A DNA stretch of 64,000 nt from Garcia nutans (lineage: Eukaryota > Streptophyta > Magnoliopsida > Malpighiales > Euphorbiaceae): positions 51,302,001 through 51,366,000 of the forward strand of contig CANTUV010000024.1 in assembly GCA_947685225.1 (NCBI GenBank). Direction: 5' to 3'. Within the stretch, counting starts at the first letter, position 1; each line of letters opens with the position of its first letter. The notes under the pieces are model-generated. The model saw nothing but the letters and a program-made list of their open reading frames with translations. It made no database searches and was not told the origin of the DNA. Shown here piece by piece: positions 1 through 11,364 of this stretch. The translations under genes and the position numbers were made by a program.

Positions 1-2036
1 CCAACTCTTTCCAAAACTTCATACGATCCAATGAAACGAGGACTCATCTTTCCCCTTCGACCAAATCTCAAAATCTTTTTCCAAGGAGACACTTTCAAAA
101 ATACTTTATCTCCTACATTATACTCAATATCTCTTCTCTTCAAATCTGAATAAGACTTCTGTCGGTCTGAAGCTGCTTTCAATTTATCTCGAATCATTTT
201 TACTTTCTCTTCGGTTTCTTTAACCAAATCAGGACCAATTAACTTACCTTCACCAAGTTCACTCCAACATAGAGGTGTCCTACACCGTCTACCACACAAC
301 GCTTCGAATGGTGCCATACCAATGCTGGATTGATGATTGTTATTGTATGCAAACTCCACAAGTGGTAAGAATTTATCCCAACTTCCTGAGAAATCAATGA
401 CATAGCTTCTTAACATGTCCTCGATAATCTGTATCACTCTCTCTGACTGCCCATCTGTCTGCGGATGAAAAGCAGTGCTAAAGTGCAGTCGAGAACCCAA
501 AGCACCATGTAAACTCTTCCAAAACCTTGAAGTAAACCGGGGATCTCGATCAGACACTATAGAAATTGGGACACCATGCAACTTTACAATTTCATGGATA
601 TACAGCTCAGCTAACCTCTCCAGAGAATAATCCATCCGAACCGGAAGAAAATGAGCTGTCTTAGTCAACCTATCAACAATCACCCAAATAGCATCATACT
701 TCCTTTGTGTCAATGGTAGACCAGACACAAAATCCATTGTCACTCTTTCCCATTTCCATTCAGGCACTGATAAAGGTTGAAGTAACCCTGTTGGAACTTG
801 ATGCTCAGCTTTTACCCTCTGACATGTGAGACATTTGGATACAAAATCTGCAATGTCTCTCTTCAACCCAGACCACCAGTAATACTGTTTCAAATCATGA
901 TACATCTTTGTATTGCCCGGATGCATAGCAAATACTGACTGATGTGCTTCTTCTAAAATAATCCTTCTCAAATTAACATCATCAGGTACACATAATATGT
1001 TCTTAAACCAAAGACTCCCATCACTTCTCACAATAAAATCTCGACTCTTTCCATTCTGGCAATCTGAAACAATCTTTTGAATCTTCTCATCAGCCAATTG
1101 AGCTTCTTTAATCTGATCCAACAATACCGGTTTCAATTGCAACTGTGCCATCAATGCACCATCATCATAATATACAAAACTAGCATGCAACGCTCTCAAC
1201 TCAACAAGCAACGAGAGCGAATAAACAGTCAAACCTGCTAAAGACTTCTGACTTAAGGCATCAGCAACAACATTTGCCTTACCAGGATGATAGTCAATCA
1301 GGTAGTCGTAGTCTTTGATCAACTCCAACCATCGTCTTTGTCGAAGATTCAGCTCCTTCTGAACACCCAAATATTTCAAACTTTTATGATCTGTATAGAT
1401 AAAACATTTCTCCCCATATAAGTAATGTCACCAAATCTTCAAAGCAAACACTATAGCTGCCAATTCTAAATCATGAGTCGGATAGTTAAGTTCGTGCGGC
1501 TTCAACTGCCGAGAAGCATAAGCTATAACTTTACCCTCTTGCATCAAAACACAACCCAAACCATTATGTGAAGCATCACTGTAAATCACATATGGTTTAT
1601 CTTCCACAGGTAAAGTAAGAATAGGCGCTTAAGTCAACATCTCTTTCAACTGCTTGAAGCTAGCTTCACACTGATCCGTCCACACAAATCTAACTCCCTT
1701 TCGAAGTAATCTAGTAAGTGGAGTAGCTATCAAAGAAAATCCTTTTACAAACCGTCGGTAATAGCCTGCCAAACCCAGAAAACTTCTAACTTCAGTCACA
1801 GACTTTGGTGGACTCCAATTCAAAATAGCTTCGACCTTACTCGGATCAACTCTAATACCCTCCGCTGAAACTATATGACCGAGAAAAGTCACTTGGTCAA
1901 GCCAAAACTCACACTTCGACAGCTTAGCAAACAATTGCTTCTCTCTCAAAATTTGCAACACAATTCGCAAATACTTGTCATGTTCCTCCTCATTACACGA
2001 ATACACCAAAATATCATCGATAAAAACTACCACAAA
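1..2036 (-). pseudogene. G1 reverse transcriptase palm, RNase H and integrase, partial
   Basis: It is in the same frame as gag. From 2033 it reads VVFIDDILVYS, the catalytic RT motif with two Asp, then the connection domain (VTFLGHIVSAEGI, FLGLAGYYRRFV). A TAA at 1629-1631 interrupts the start of RNase H. RNase H motifs follow around 1600-1280 (YTDHKSLKYL, NLRQRRWLELIKDYD), with a TGA at 1428-1430. Integrase occupies about 960-1. It has the zinc-finger HPG...CxxC segment (about 930-820), the catalytic core WERVTMDFVSGLP and IWVIVDRLTK (about 760-680), SDRDPRFTSRFW (about 560-520), and the post-core region up to the window edge. A chromodomain would lie outside. Confidence 0.88.
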
Positions 2037-3341
2037 CTAATCCAAATAGGGCCTAAACACCCTATTCATCAAGTCCATAAAAACTGCAGGTGCATTCGTC
2101 AAACCAAAAGGCATAACTAGAAACTCATAATGCCCATACCTTGTACGAAAAGATGTTTTAGGAACATCTTCAGCTCTGACCCTCAACTGATGGTACCCTA
2201 ATCTCAAATCAATCTTGGAAAACACTGCTGCACCCTTCAATTGATAAAAAAGATCTTCGATTCTAGGCAACGGATATTTATTTTTAATAGTCACCTTGTT
2301 CAATTGCCTATAATCGATACACAATCTCATAGTACCATCCTTCTTCTTCACAAACAAAACAGGAGCTCCCCACGGTGAAACACTAGGGCGAATAAACCCT
2401 TTATCCAACAACTCCTGCAACTGCACCTTCAATTCTCTCAATTCAGTAGGTGCCATTCTATAAGGAGTAATAGAGATAGGAGTGGTACCAGGCAAAATTT
2501 CAATACCAAACTCCACCTCTCTCTCAGGAGGTAACCCTGGCAACTCTTCTGGAAACACATCTGGAAACTCTGCAACTGTGGGTATACTATCAATTGGAGA
2601 ACCCCTTACTCTAGTATCCACAACATGAGCAAGATAAGCATCACACCCTTTTCTAATCAACCTCCTAACTGCAACAACTAAAACAAACAAGGATGATAAT
2701 TGTCCCTGCTCACTAGATACTATCACCTCTCTACCATCACCAGTTCTCAAGGTAACAACTTTCTTTTGACAGTCTACCACAGCTCCATGTCTAGATAACC
2801 AGTCCATGCCTAGGATCAAATCATATTCCTTAAAAGGCATTTCAATCAAATCTCCACAAAACTCCTCACCTTGCACCACTACCGCACTATCTCTGTGCAC
2901 CTTGCTAACAACCACACTATGCCCTAAAGGATTTGTCACCAATACATCAAATCCTAGGGATTCAGCATGCAGTTTAGACACAGGCAAAACAGATGCACTA
3001 ATATATGAATGTGTGGACCCAGGATCAATCAAAGTAAGTACTGAAATACCAAATAAAGAGAAAGTACCCGCTATGACTGCTGAAGCATCTGGCTGCCTCT
3101 GCATCACATAAATCCTCTGAGAAGATCCAACCTCCTCTGGTCTACTCTCCCTGGAAGAAGAACCTCCTCTAGAACTGAACCCAGATCTACCTCCTCTACT
3201 GACATTTCTGCCTCCTCGACCTCACCTCACACTAGGTCGAGAAGCTGCAGAATCTATTAACATCTGCTCCTGCCTCTCAGGACAATCTCTAACAAAATGA
3301 TCAGGCGATCCAAATCTGAAACATACCCCTACTACACCAGT
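2037..3341 (-). pseudogene. G1 protease and N-terminal reverse transcriptase, interrupted by stops
   Basis: It continues the gag frame without a shift. A TGA at 3222-3224 breaks the linker after the zinc knuckle. From 3107 the frame is open for 356 codons. The aspartic protease appears early (LTLIDPGSTHSYIS, with the active-site DPGS variant). RT follows with the LRELKVQLQELLDKGFIRPS finger, WGAPVLFVKKKDGTMRLCID, YRQLNKVTIKNKYPLPRIED and the palm segment up to RVFRPYLD. A TAG at 2037-2039 then falls just before the catalytic FIDD motif, where relatives have Gln, so a CAG-to-TAG change is likely. The enzymes would normally process Gag-Pol and copy the RNA. This copy cannot make them. Confidence 0.9.
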
Positions 3342-4352
3342 CTACCAACAAGTACCACCATGTGGCCTACCACAATGAATACATATGGGTAGAGTGGATC
3401 TCTGAATCACTGGGGTCGGAGCACTCGCCACTGAAACTGTAGGTCTTGATCTCTGTCTCTGAAACTGTATTGACCTACCAACTGGCCTCTGACTCCTACT
3501 AACCCTAGGAACAAAACTTCCTTTACCTCTCTTCACAGATGAAGACCCTGCCTCAAACTGGGGTCTCCTAACCCTGGTCTCTTCCTCTGTAGCAGCTGCT
3601 GCAATACCCTGAGCTCTCTCCACACTCCTAGCTGCTGCAACAAGCTGGGAAAAATCATAATATCTAGATCCAACCACTAGACACATGATAAAGGGCCTCA
3701 ATCCCTCCTCAAATCTCCTGCATCTATCTATCTCATCAGATATAATACCCCCAGCATACTGGCTCAACCGGATAAACTCTAGCTCATATTCTGTCACAGT
3801 CCGGTGATCTTGCTTCAAGCTTAGAAACTCCATTTTCTTCACATCTTTGTACTCCCTCGGAGTATACTTTAATTCAAACTCTCTTAGAAAATCAGCATAG
3901 GACAATGTAGGTGGATCATCCATAGCATGGGGTACTGTCTTCCACCAGTCATATGCGTCCTTCTGCAACAAAGATCTTGCATAATCAAATTTTTCTTCTG
4001 GAGTGGCTTGCAACTGAATAAATATTCTCTGTACTTTATCTAGCCACTGCTCAGCTACAGCTGGGTCAATAGTACCTAGAAAATCTTCTACTCCATACTT
4101 CCTTAATTTATCGTACTGTCTCACTGATACCAAAGGCTGTGGGGGTGGTGGCGGTGGTTGCAATGGTGCTTGCCTCATCAATTCAACCATATGTCTAAGC
4201 CAAACTGGCGGAACCTCCTCACCAGCTGGTCTCCCCGACACAGAAGCAGGTACCTCACCAGCACTATCCACTCTAGCTCCCTCTCTAACCTCATCCGGAG
4301 CTACACTCTCAGCACTACCCTCTACTGACTGATGTAAATGAGAATCCATCAC
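3342..4352 (-). CDS. G1 gag (capsid/nucleocapsid region)
   Basis: This is the first part of the gag-pol frame, 336 codons from the ATG at 4352. The N-terminus is Ser/Gly/Pro-rich with a poly-Pro run (about residues 75-82). It is followed by the retrotransposon gag domain, with FLGTIDPAVAEQWLDKVQ, a DYARSLLQKDAYDWW block and YTPREYKDVKKMEFLSLKQ. This is the capsid fold that coats retrotransposon RNA in cytoplasmic particles. The end, CIHCGRPHGGTCW, is the first zinc knuckle and stops at a TAG at 3342. The same frame continues past the stop into a second, damaged knuckle (CFRFGSPDHFVRDC, first Cys pair broken by Phe). The stop is most likely a point mutation. Confidence 0.9.
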   Translation of the reverse strand: MMDSHLHQSVEGSAESVAPDEVREGARVDSAGEVPASVSGRPAGEEVPPVWLRHMVELMRQAPLQPPPPPPQPLVSVRQYDKLRKYGVEDFLGTIDPAVAEQWLDKVQRIFIQLQATPEEKFDYARSLLQKDAYDWWKTVPHAMDDPPTLSYADFLREFELKYTPREYKDVKKMEFLSLKQDHRTVTEYELEFIRLSQYAGGIISDEIDRCRRFEEGLRPFIMCLVVGSRYYDFSQLVAAARSVERAQGIAAAATEEETRVRRPQFEAGSSSVKRGKGSFVPRVSRSQRPVGRSIQFQRQRSRPTVSVASAPTPVIQRSTLPICIHCGRPHGGTCW

Positions 4353-4500
4353 AACCTATATCTACAAACACAGCAGAATACATCTTATTAAAGATCAGAG
4401 ACTGCCAATACCAAACATATATGTTATTCAAAAGCTAACTTTTAAAGTCAAAATATTTTTTTTTCTTACAATTTTACCTAGGTTGAGAATCTCAAACCTA

Positions 4501-4513
4501 GGCTCTGATACCA
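4501..4513 (-). other. Primer-binding site of G1 (initiator tRNA-Met type)
   Basis: The minus strand reads TGGTATCAGAGCC, the usual plant tRNA-Met primer site, 7 bp inside the LTR end. It fixes the minus orientation of G1. Confidence 0.9.
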
Positions 4514-5164
4514 AAACAATTGTAATACCCCTACATCCGGTACACACACACTACAAACACTACAATGTAATATTCGTGCACTGAACATAGGGATGCTACG
4601 GTTTTCTTTAACCTTCAAATCATTTTAAAATGATACCATAATCTTTCTCATTATACATTATAGAAAATAAGTAATTAACTTATAATATAAAACAAAATAG
4701 ATATATATACATTTACTTAATACGCAGCGGAATTTATAAAATATTTTCATATATGAATACTCTCAAAACTATAATTACAATTATACATATATTTACATTA
4801 AAATCAATACTTTACAAAATATAAAGGAGTTATACATGATTGGCAGCTCTTCTCTGATCTTTAAGTCCCAAAATAAATTCTTCAATGTCTACTCTCACTC
4901 GGTCTCGAGGAACTCTCGGGTTCAACTCTGTCACCTGCGCGATTAACACTATCGCGCTAAGCCAACGGCTTAGTAGTACAAAGTATGCTAGCATTATGCT
5001 TTAATGCAATGCAATATCATACATTTTAATAATCAATACAACTTCATAGATGGAAAGATAATCATATTTAAACAAAGACAAGCATGGGCCCAAAATACAC
5101 TAATATGTCATTCAATTTTCAGAGTTAATGCTTTGGTTTTGTTATCACATTAATCATTATCATT

Positions 5165-5400
5165 ATCCCAACTAGGCTTCAAGGATTAGGTTCAACCAAG
5201 CTTCAAGGGGAACAAAGCATGCTAAGTATCAACCCAACTTGGCTTCAAGAACCAACCCAACCTAGCTTCAAGGGTTGTAACATCCCAATTAGGCTTCAAG
5301 GACTAGACCCAACCAAGCTTCAAGGGGAGTAAAACATGTTAAACTTCTACCCAACTTGGCTTCAAGGATCAAGCCCAACCTAACTTTAAGAGATTGTTAC
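5165..5400 (-). repeat. CTTCAAGG minisatellite inside the G1 LTR
   Basis: About eight units of roughly 30 bp, each with a core like AACTTGGCTTCAAGGA or AACCAAGCTTCAAGGG. They form two higher-order blocks of about 120 bp. The same array occurs in both solo LTRs (about 12808-13040, and reverse-complemented at about 23289-23530), so it is a fixed part of this LTR family. Confidence 0.8.
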
Positions 5401-5885
5401 TAATAGAAGGCATGCCACCAACAACAAAACTCTGAAAATAGAATAACACATTAGACACACAATTCATTTATTATCTCATCATCAATTCCATTTTCAATTC
5501 TCATTATCAATTAGGCAAACATGCCTCATTAAAGTCATTATAGCCAATCACAATGGCTTTACATTCCATCACATCTCAATCCACATTACAAATACATAAT
5601 CATTTGCATCATCATATCTTTCACATTATTCATGTAACATCATTGATAATACATAACAAAGTATAATATTCATATGAATTAGCAATGTAATATTGCAATA
5701 TTTGTACTTACCTCAATAACAATTCACACAACTCTAAACACTCCCTTTCCCAAAATTCTTTACTTCTTAAATCAATGACAAATCACCTTCTTCAAGACCT
5801 AATCCAACAAATATAGCATACACTTACTTAAGGATACACATGAGATAATCAAGTTAAGAGTTAACTAGGGCAAACTCTAAACATG

Positions 5886-6175
5886 ACACGCTCAACCACA
5901 CGGGCGTGTCCCTGACCGTGCCCTAACTCCACAACACAGAAGCTTTTACACGCTCAGAACCACGGGCGTGTCACTGGGTGTGTAATACATTCTGCCTCTC
6001 TTAAAAATATCAACACGTCCAACAACGTGAGCGTGTTCATGGTCGTGTAAACTCTCCAATCTCACAGTAGCTATGACACGCTCAATAACACGGGCGTGTT
6101 ACTGGTCGTGTCAAACCTACTGCCTCCAACACAATTGACACGCCTAAAACTCTGGACGTGCTCCCGGGCGTGTCA
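5886..6175 (-). repeat. Five tandem 62-65 bp units with ACACG/CGTGT inverted ends
   Basis: ACACG starts at 5886, 5948, 6013, 6076 and 6138. Each unit carries ACACG followed about 20-40 bp later by CGTGT, a hyphenated inverted repeat. The array is kept in both solo LTRs (about 13643-13941 and 22473-22770). Conservation within the LTR suggests a transcriptional or packaging role, which is inference. Confidence 0.8.
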
Positions 6176-7036
6176 GGCCAAAAACTCAGATTCCGGCCAA
6201 AACCACAAAACACCCAACAAAACACTTCTTTTCACTAACATCCTCTTCAAACAAACTTAACAAAACATACCCAAAAACCATCTCAAACTTGCAACAACAC
6301 CAAAACAAGCCAAAACATACATCAAACACAAATCACAAACATCATCAAAACTCTAAACATAACCACAACTCAATCTATACCAACCAACTTACTCTTTTCT
6401 TCAATCCAACCCCAAAATCCAAAACCACTTAAACCAAATACTCTTAAACACCACCCAATCTAACCAAACATATATCCATCACAACTCCAACTCACAAACC
6501 CAAATAAATCAAAGAATCAAGTGGAAAAGACTTACCAATGATGAAGAACTCTCAAACCTCCAACTTGATCCCTTGAAAACTCTCTTCAATCTTGAACTTG
6601 GAAGAACAAATCTCTATCTTGCTCTCTTTCTTCTTGATGGCCGGACAACATAGAAAAGCAAAGAGAAGAGAAGGAAAGAAAATGGTCCACGGCAAGGGAA
6701 GAAAAAGAAAAGAAAAGATAGAAATCAAAAGTCAAATCATCTCCTCAAAACCCTCTCCTCCAAGCAAAATATTATAAAATAATGCAAATATCTTCTTCCA
6801 CTCCACTAACTCTAATCCCACTTATAATTAAATAATTCCTTAAACACAATTAACAATAATTAATCTATTCCTTTGACTTTCTCATTAACTTGTGTATATG
6901 TTGTATATATTTTCATATACACAACATATACACTCTCTTCATTTATTTTCTCTTTTCCAATTAAGCATAAATACACTTGATCCAAATAAAACAACAATTG
7001 TATTAAAACTTCTAGGGCACATTTTGGGATATTACA

Positions 7037-7571
7037 TGGTGGGTACCTCATTAGTTAAATATCATGTAATTTAATTTGTTTTTCTGTTTTAGAACCTATG
7101 TAAGGGACATGTTTCTACCTTTTGGTGGGTGTCCTATTTAGGCATGCGATGTAAGGACATGTTTCCATCTTTGGATGGGTGTCCATTTATTTGTTTTGCT
7201 TGGACCTTGCTTTTATTTTAATATATTGATGTTTTCTTTTAATTATTGTGTGTAATATGGATAATGTTGTTATATTTAAGAATTTTATAATATTAAGACC
7301 TGTAAAGGAGGCCGGTTCCAATGAACCGAGGGTTGTGGGGGTGCTGGGCCATTTCTCACCTTCTTCACACGTACCCAACTTTCCGAACCCATTACGGGGT
7401 TAGGGATTCCTTAGGAATCGAGTCATCCACCCCTTTCTTTTTCCCGACCCATCCGGGTGGCGACTCCATTTTCTCTGGACTTAGGTCTATGTTCTCTAAG
7501 GCCCCGAGCCTAAACAGTGCCGAAGTCGCAAGAACCATTCCACCGGGAGTGGGGGCGAAAATCCCTGCTCA
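7037..7571 (+). repeat. 3' part of the 5' LTR of an Ogre/Tat-type gypsy element
   Basis: It ends CCTGCTCA, followed 3 bp later by the tRNA-Arg primer site. The end of the G1 LTR cuts it off on the left, so its own start is not visible; G1 probably inserted into it. A second TGGCGACTCC motif at about 7458-7467 copies the start of the primer site inside the LTR. Confidence 0.7.
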
Positions 7572-7574
7572 TAG

Positions 7575-7592
7575 TGGCGACTCCACTGGGGA
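7575..7592 (+). other. Primer-binding site, Ogre/Tat type (tRNA-Arg)
   Basis: TGGCGACTCCACTGGGGA is the primer site known from plant Ogre/Tat gypsy elements and pairs with the 3' end of tRNA-Arg. It lies 3 bp after an LTR end and sets plus orientation. Confidence 0.85.
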
Positions 7593-8766
7593 TAAGAGAA
7601 GTTGATTCCGTTGGTCTTTATATTATTCTATTCTTTCTTATAATATTATTATCCATTGCATCGTATTAGATTGCATTGTGTGCATGAGTTAGGATGCCCG
7701 TATTACCCGTGTTGTGTTATGTAAGGGATACCATACTTTCACTCAAGGTATGGAGATCGAGCATGGCATAACCACTCATAGCCTCGTACCATTTGGTATA
7801 TAGTTGCTATGGGAACCTAAGCCTTTTTACCCAAAGACTAAAGCTCATGTAATTGGCCTAGTTACTTTCCTTAGGTTTTACCCCAAATGCATGTTGTTTG
7901 ACTATGGTTAATTTATCTTGGCTTAAATCATGTCTTATTTGGTTTCTTCTTTTTCTAATATGACCTAAGTATATTGTAAGCTCAAAATAAATTTTTCTTT
8001 AAAGTCCAAAAGACCAAAGCTATTTTCAAAATTTTTCAAGATGGTCTTTGGACATAAAACTTTTCTAAAAAACAAATCAAAAATTCTTTTGCTCATAACC
8101 CAAATACTAAGCCCAAAATCCATTTTTTTCTAAGATCTTTTTACAATGGGCTTAGAAACAAAATTACTTTTATCCAACCTTTTCTTACAAAGAGCTTGCA
8201 AATTATTTAGGTCAATTAAGAAAAAACAAAAATCAATTGTGAGCCTAGTTTATACTAAGGAATAATTAATCATGGGCTTGTTTTTGGCATGAATCATTAG
8301 TTACTTTTCAAGTGAGAAATCTATTTATAATAAACCTCTTAATTTAGTTTTAATCCAAATATAGCATAAAAGCTACTTTAGTTGGTTGAATGGATTAAAA
8401 CCTAATTAATGGGAATTATCATGGATTGATTTCCATTTTTGAAAATATAACTATTGGTTGAAACGTCCAAGGGAATTATTAGAAAGCAAGGTACCCCATG
8501 TTGGTATTTTGTTAACCATATACCTAGGAAAAGAGACTCGCCATTCGTGTGTGGATGTTATAAGGTTTTAAGGAACATCCTAATTATCCTTGTTTGTTGA
8601 TTGTTGATTGTTTATGCATACATACATGCATACATTTGCATCCCATGTCATTGATCATCTCTAGCTCACAGCCCTGGATTACGACAGTTCAAAAGCTTAC
8701 AACAATCCGACCTACGCCAGAGATGAAGTATCTAGCAACGACTCAATCACTTGCTCACCAAAAACA
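7593..8766 (+). other. Untranslated leader of the Ogre/Tat remnant
   Basis: About 1.2 kb between primer site and gag, without a long reading frame. A long leader is usual for this lineage. No tandem repeat or intact extra ORF is seen. Confidence 0.55.
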
Positions 8767-9363
8767 ATGGAGCCCGAACAAATTCAAAGGATGGTGGATG
8801 AGGCCCTCAACGCCAAGATGGAAGAAATCAAAGAGGCCCTAGCTGAGACCATGAAGAACCAGTTGACTGCAATCTTAGAGAATCATGCCGAGGCATCTGC
8901 TAGCACTAAGAAACCAAAGGACAAAGGGAAGACTAAAGTTGGTGAAGTGGTTTTTGATGATGAAAAAGTGATCATTGATGATGATGATGATTGGGCTCAA
9001 TACTACCAAGATATTCAAAAGAAGAAGAAAGAACCGAAGGTTGTCGAGAAGGCAACTATTGAAAAGACCGAGACATCCGATGTTGAAAAGATGATTACTG
9101 ATTTAGAAAAGAAATTTGAGAAGAAGCTGAAAACCGAAGAGATGTCCGAGATTGATAAACTATTTGAACAAGATGAAGAAGTCCCGTACAAGTTCAAGAT
9201 GCCATCCTTTGCAAAGTATAATGGCACCGAAAATCCTCATCTCCATGTAAAGCAATATATCACTGCTATGCAGTCTGCCCGAGCTACTAAGGCTCAAACC
9301 TTAGGGTACTTTATGCTCTCATTGGACCCTGTTGTCCAAAATTGGTTCAATACCTTAGATTAA
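8767..9363 (+). pseudogene. Ogre/Tat-type gag, truncated
   Basis: 198 codons from the ATG at 8767. The N-terminus is a charged helical region (MEPEQIQRMVDEALNAKMEE). It is followed by Lys-rich and acidic stretches and then the start of the capsid domain (FKMPSFAKYNGTENPHLHVK, and LGYFMLSLDPVVQNWFNTLD). This matches the first half of plant Tat-lineage Gag, where a conserved (F/Y)xxYxGTxxPxxHL block precedes the capsid helices. The frame stops at 9361 directly after that block, and no zinc knuckle, protease or pol follows. The downstream DNA is unrelated to pol, so the element was deleted or rearranged. Confidence 0.75.
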
Positions 9364-11364
9364 TTAAATTAAATAAATTTAGTTAATGGGGGTCATACCT
9401 GCGTTGTAGATTTTTGCCAAATAGAAATCATTGAACCAAGCCTTATTGAATAAACCACATGAGTCCTAAGCCTTTGATGGTTTTGATGGACTAGGTTACT
9501 AGAGATTTTGGCCACTATGTCTTCGCCTTTATCGTTCTTTTGCTCTCTATCTCTTTGGTTTTTTCTTGGTTTTTGGCTATGCTCTATGTTTTATTTACTT
9601 TCTATGTCTTTTGGATTTTTACTGGTTGTTGTTCTAATTGCCAAAGCTAATTGCTCTTTTATTACTAATTACCCATTTGTTGCTGCTCTAATCCTCCTAA
9701 TTGTTTATTCTTTTATAGGTAAATCTTTCTTAATCCGGCTGGAAAGCCCTGATTTCATCTAGAAAAGCCCCGTGTTTTTCTTGAAAAGGCCCGAATTAAA
9801 CTAGGTTTAGGAAACAAAATTGAAGTGTTAGGCAAGCCATGGACTCCTAGCAAATCAAGCTCATGGCCTTGCTCATGGCTGATTCATTATCAATTTTTGG
9901 GCTGATTAAATAATTTGGGCTTTTAAATTAGGACCAGACTTATCTAGGGCCAAAATTAATAGTCTACAGTTTGTCTTCTGCTTAATCGATCTGAAATTTT
10001 GGTAGAAGAGAGTGAAAAACAATGATACAACTTCTAGATTTGCACCAAGTGTCTACAAATCAAAATATAGAGACGCTAAACAAATAAAAATCTAAAGGAT
10101 GGATACCCTATAGTGAGGAATAATTGAATATTGACATCCAACCATTGGGCAACTCTAATATCCCAATAGGTTCATCAAGTGACTTTAATATCTCAATGAA
10201 ACCACCATGCGATTTTAATATCTTGGTAAAACAATAACCATCGAGTGACTTTAATATCTCGATAGAATAGTGAGAGACTCTGATATCTCATTAGGAATAA
10301 ACCTGGATACTGAAGGTTTGGATGTTTTACTAAATCTGCAAAATTGTGCCATCAGGATACTTTAACAAATCTAATATAGGCTGAAGGTTTAGATGCTTTA
10401 CTAAAACTACAAAACTATGCCATCAAGATACTTTAACAAATCCAATATAGGTTAAAGGTTTTGATGCTTTAACCAATTTGCAAAATTGCGCCGATAGGAT
10501 ACTTTAACAAATCCAATATAGGCTGAAGGTTTGGATATTTTACTAAATCCGTAAAACTGCATCGTCAAGATACTTTAACAAATCCAATATAAGCTGAACG
10601 TTTAGATACTTTAGCAAAGTCAAAGAATTCATCATATTTGGGAAAATTTTAGTAGACTTGGTTGCAGATGCTTTAACAAATCTACTTGAAGATGTTTGCC
10701 TTTTACAGAAATGGATCTTCATCTTTATTCTTTATTCTTGGGAATAGACCTTTGTCTTGCATTGACTTTAGCTCTTCTTGCTTGACTGACCTTCTGCCAT
10801 TTGTATCTTCTTTCATTTGAGAGTCTAGCTTTCTTTTAGCCACTTATTCCATTTTTTAATTGATTTTTTCTTTCAAGAATTCAACCATTCTTTTCGCTGG
10901 ATACTTTATCTTTGCCCCCGTGCAGGCTCAAATTGGTAATTTTGCCTCATGTGCATGCTCTTATCAATATCTCCGCTAGCATACAATTCTTTTTTTCTTT
11001 TGCAATAGGATTGGATCTTTCTCAAGCAATGACCCTTTCATGCTTCCTGATGCTATGTCTACTTGTCATTGTTTGCTTCATAAATTATCAACTATTCATT
11101 GTGACAAAGAATAGGCAATATAAGACAACAAGAATGTAGTGTGACATGCTCGCATATTTTTTGCTTCATAAAGTCTGCTTCTCAAACTTGGATCCCCTAT
11201 TCCACACATAAGTAGTTTTTGGTATTAGATACCACTCTTAGGATGTTGGTGGGTGAGATATATAGTATCATGCATGCATAGCCAAATTTGCTACTATTTT
11301 AGGTTCTGATATATCAATGATTGATTCTATAGACTTGACTAGAGATTAACATTTTATAAAAATA
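9364..11364. other. Non-coding DNA of unknown origin with two tandem-repeat tracts
   Basis: No supported gene. It holds loose repeats of the phrase GACTTTAATATCTC at about 40-bp spacing (about 10140-10300), a 71-bp tandem repeat (about 10305-10620), and T-rich sequence. It may be the non-coding tail of the Ogre/Tat remnant, a lineage known to carry tandem repeats, but no polypurine tract or 3' LTR was identified. Confidence 0.5.
10305..10620. repeat. 71-bp tandem repeat, about 4.4 copies
   Basis: The phrase GATACTTTAACAAAT recurs with its G at 10356, 10427, 10498 and 10569, exactly 71 bp apart. Each unit also contains GGTTTGGATGCTTTACTAAA and AAAACTGTGCCATCA-like segments with scattered substitutions. 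Confidence 0.85.

Larger units (their letters stand above)
1..7036 (-). mobile_element. Ty3/gypsy retrotransposon G1 (Tekay/Del-like), 5' part; 3' end outside window
   Basis: A minus-strand LTR retrotransposon. It reads from its 5' LTR (4521-7036) through a tRNA-Met primer site (4501-4513), gag, protease, RT, RNase H and integrase to the window edge at base 1. The order gag-PR-RT-RNH-INT is that of Ty3/gypsy. The 2.5 kb LTR and a single gag-pol frame fit the Tekay/Del chromovirus lineage, which is an inference because the chromodomain and 3' LTR lie outside. All coding pieces share one reading frame, broken only by point stops at 3342-3344, 3222-3224, 2037-2039, 1629-1631 and 1428-1430. The copy is therefore dead by substitution rather than by rearrangement. 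The 5-bp target duplication cannot be checked because the other end is not visible. Confidence 0.95.
4521..7036 (-). repeat. 5' LTR of gypsy element G1 (2516 bp)
   Basis: On the plus strand it starts TGTAATACCC at 4521 and ends GGGATATTACA at 7036, so the ends form a 7-bp inverted repeat (TGTAATA/TATTACA). The primer site lies 7 bp inside. Two related solo LTRs (12111-14753 and 21630-24184) confirm both boundaries. Inside are an array of about 30-bp CTTCAAGG units (about 5165-5400), five 62-65 bp units with ACACG...CGTGT ends (5886-6175), and a near-perfect 42-bp palindrome (6892-6933). Confidence 0.93.
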
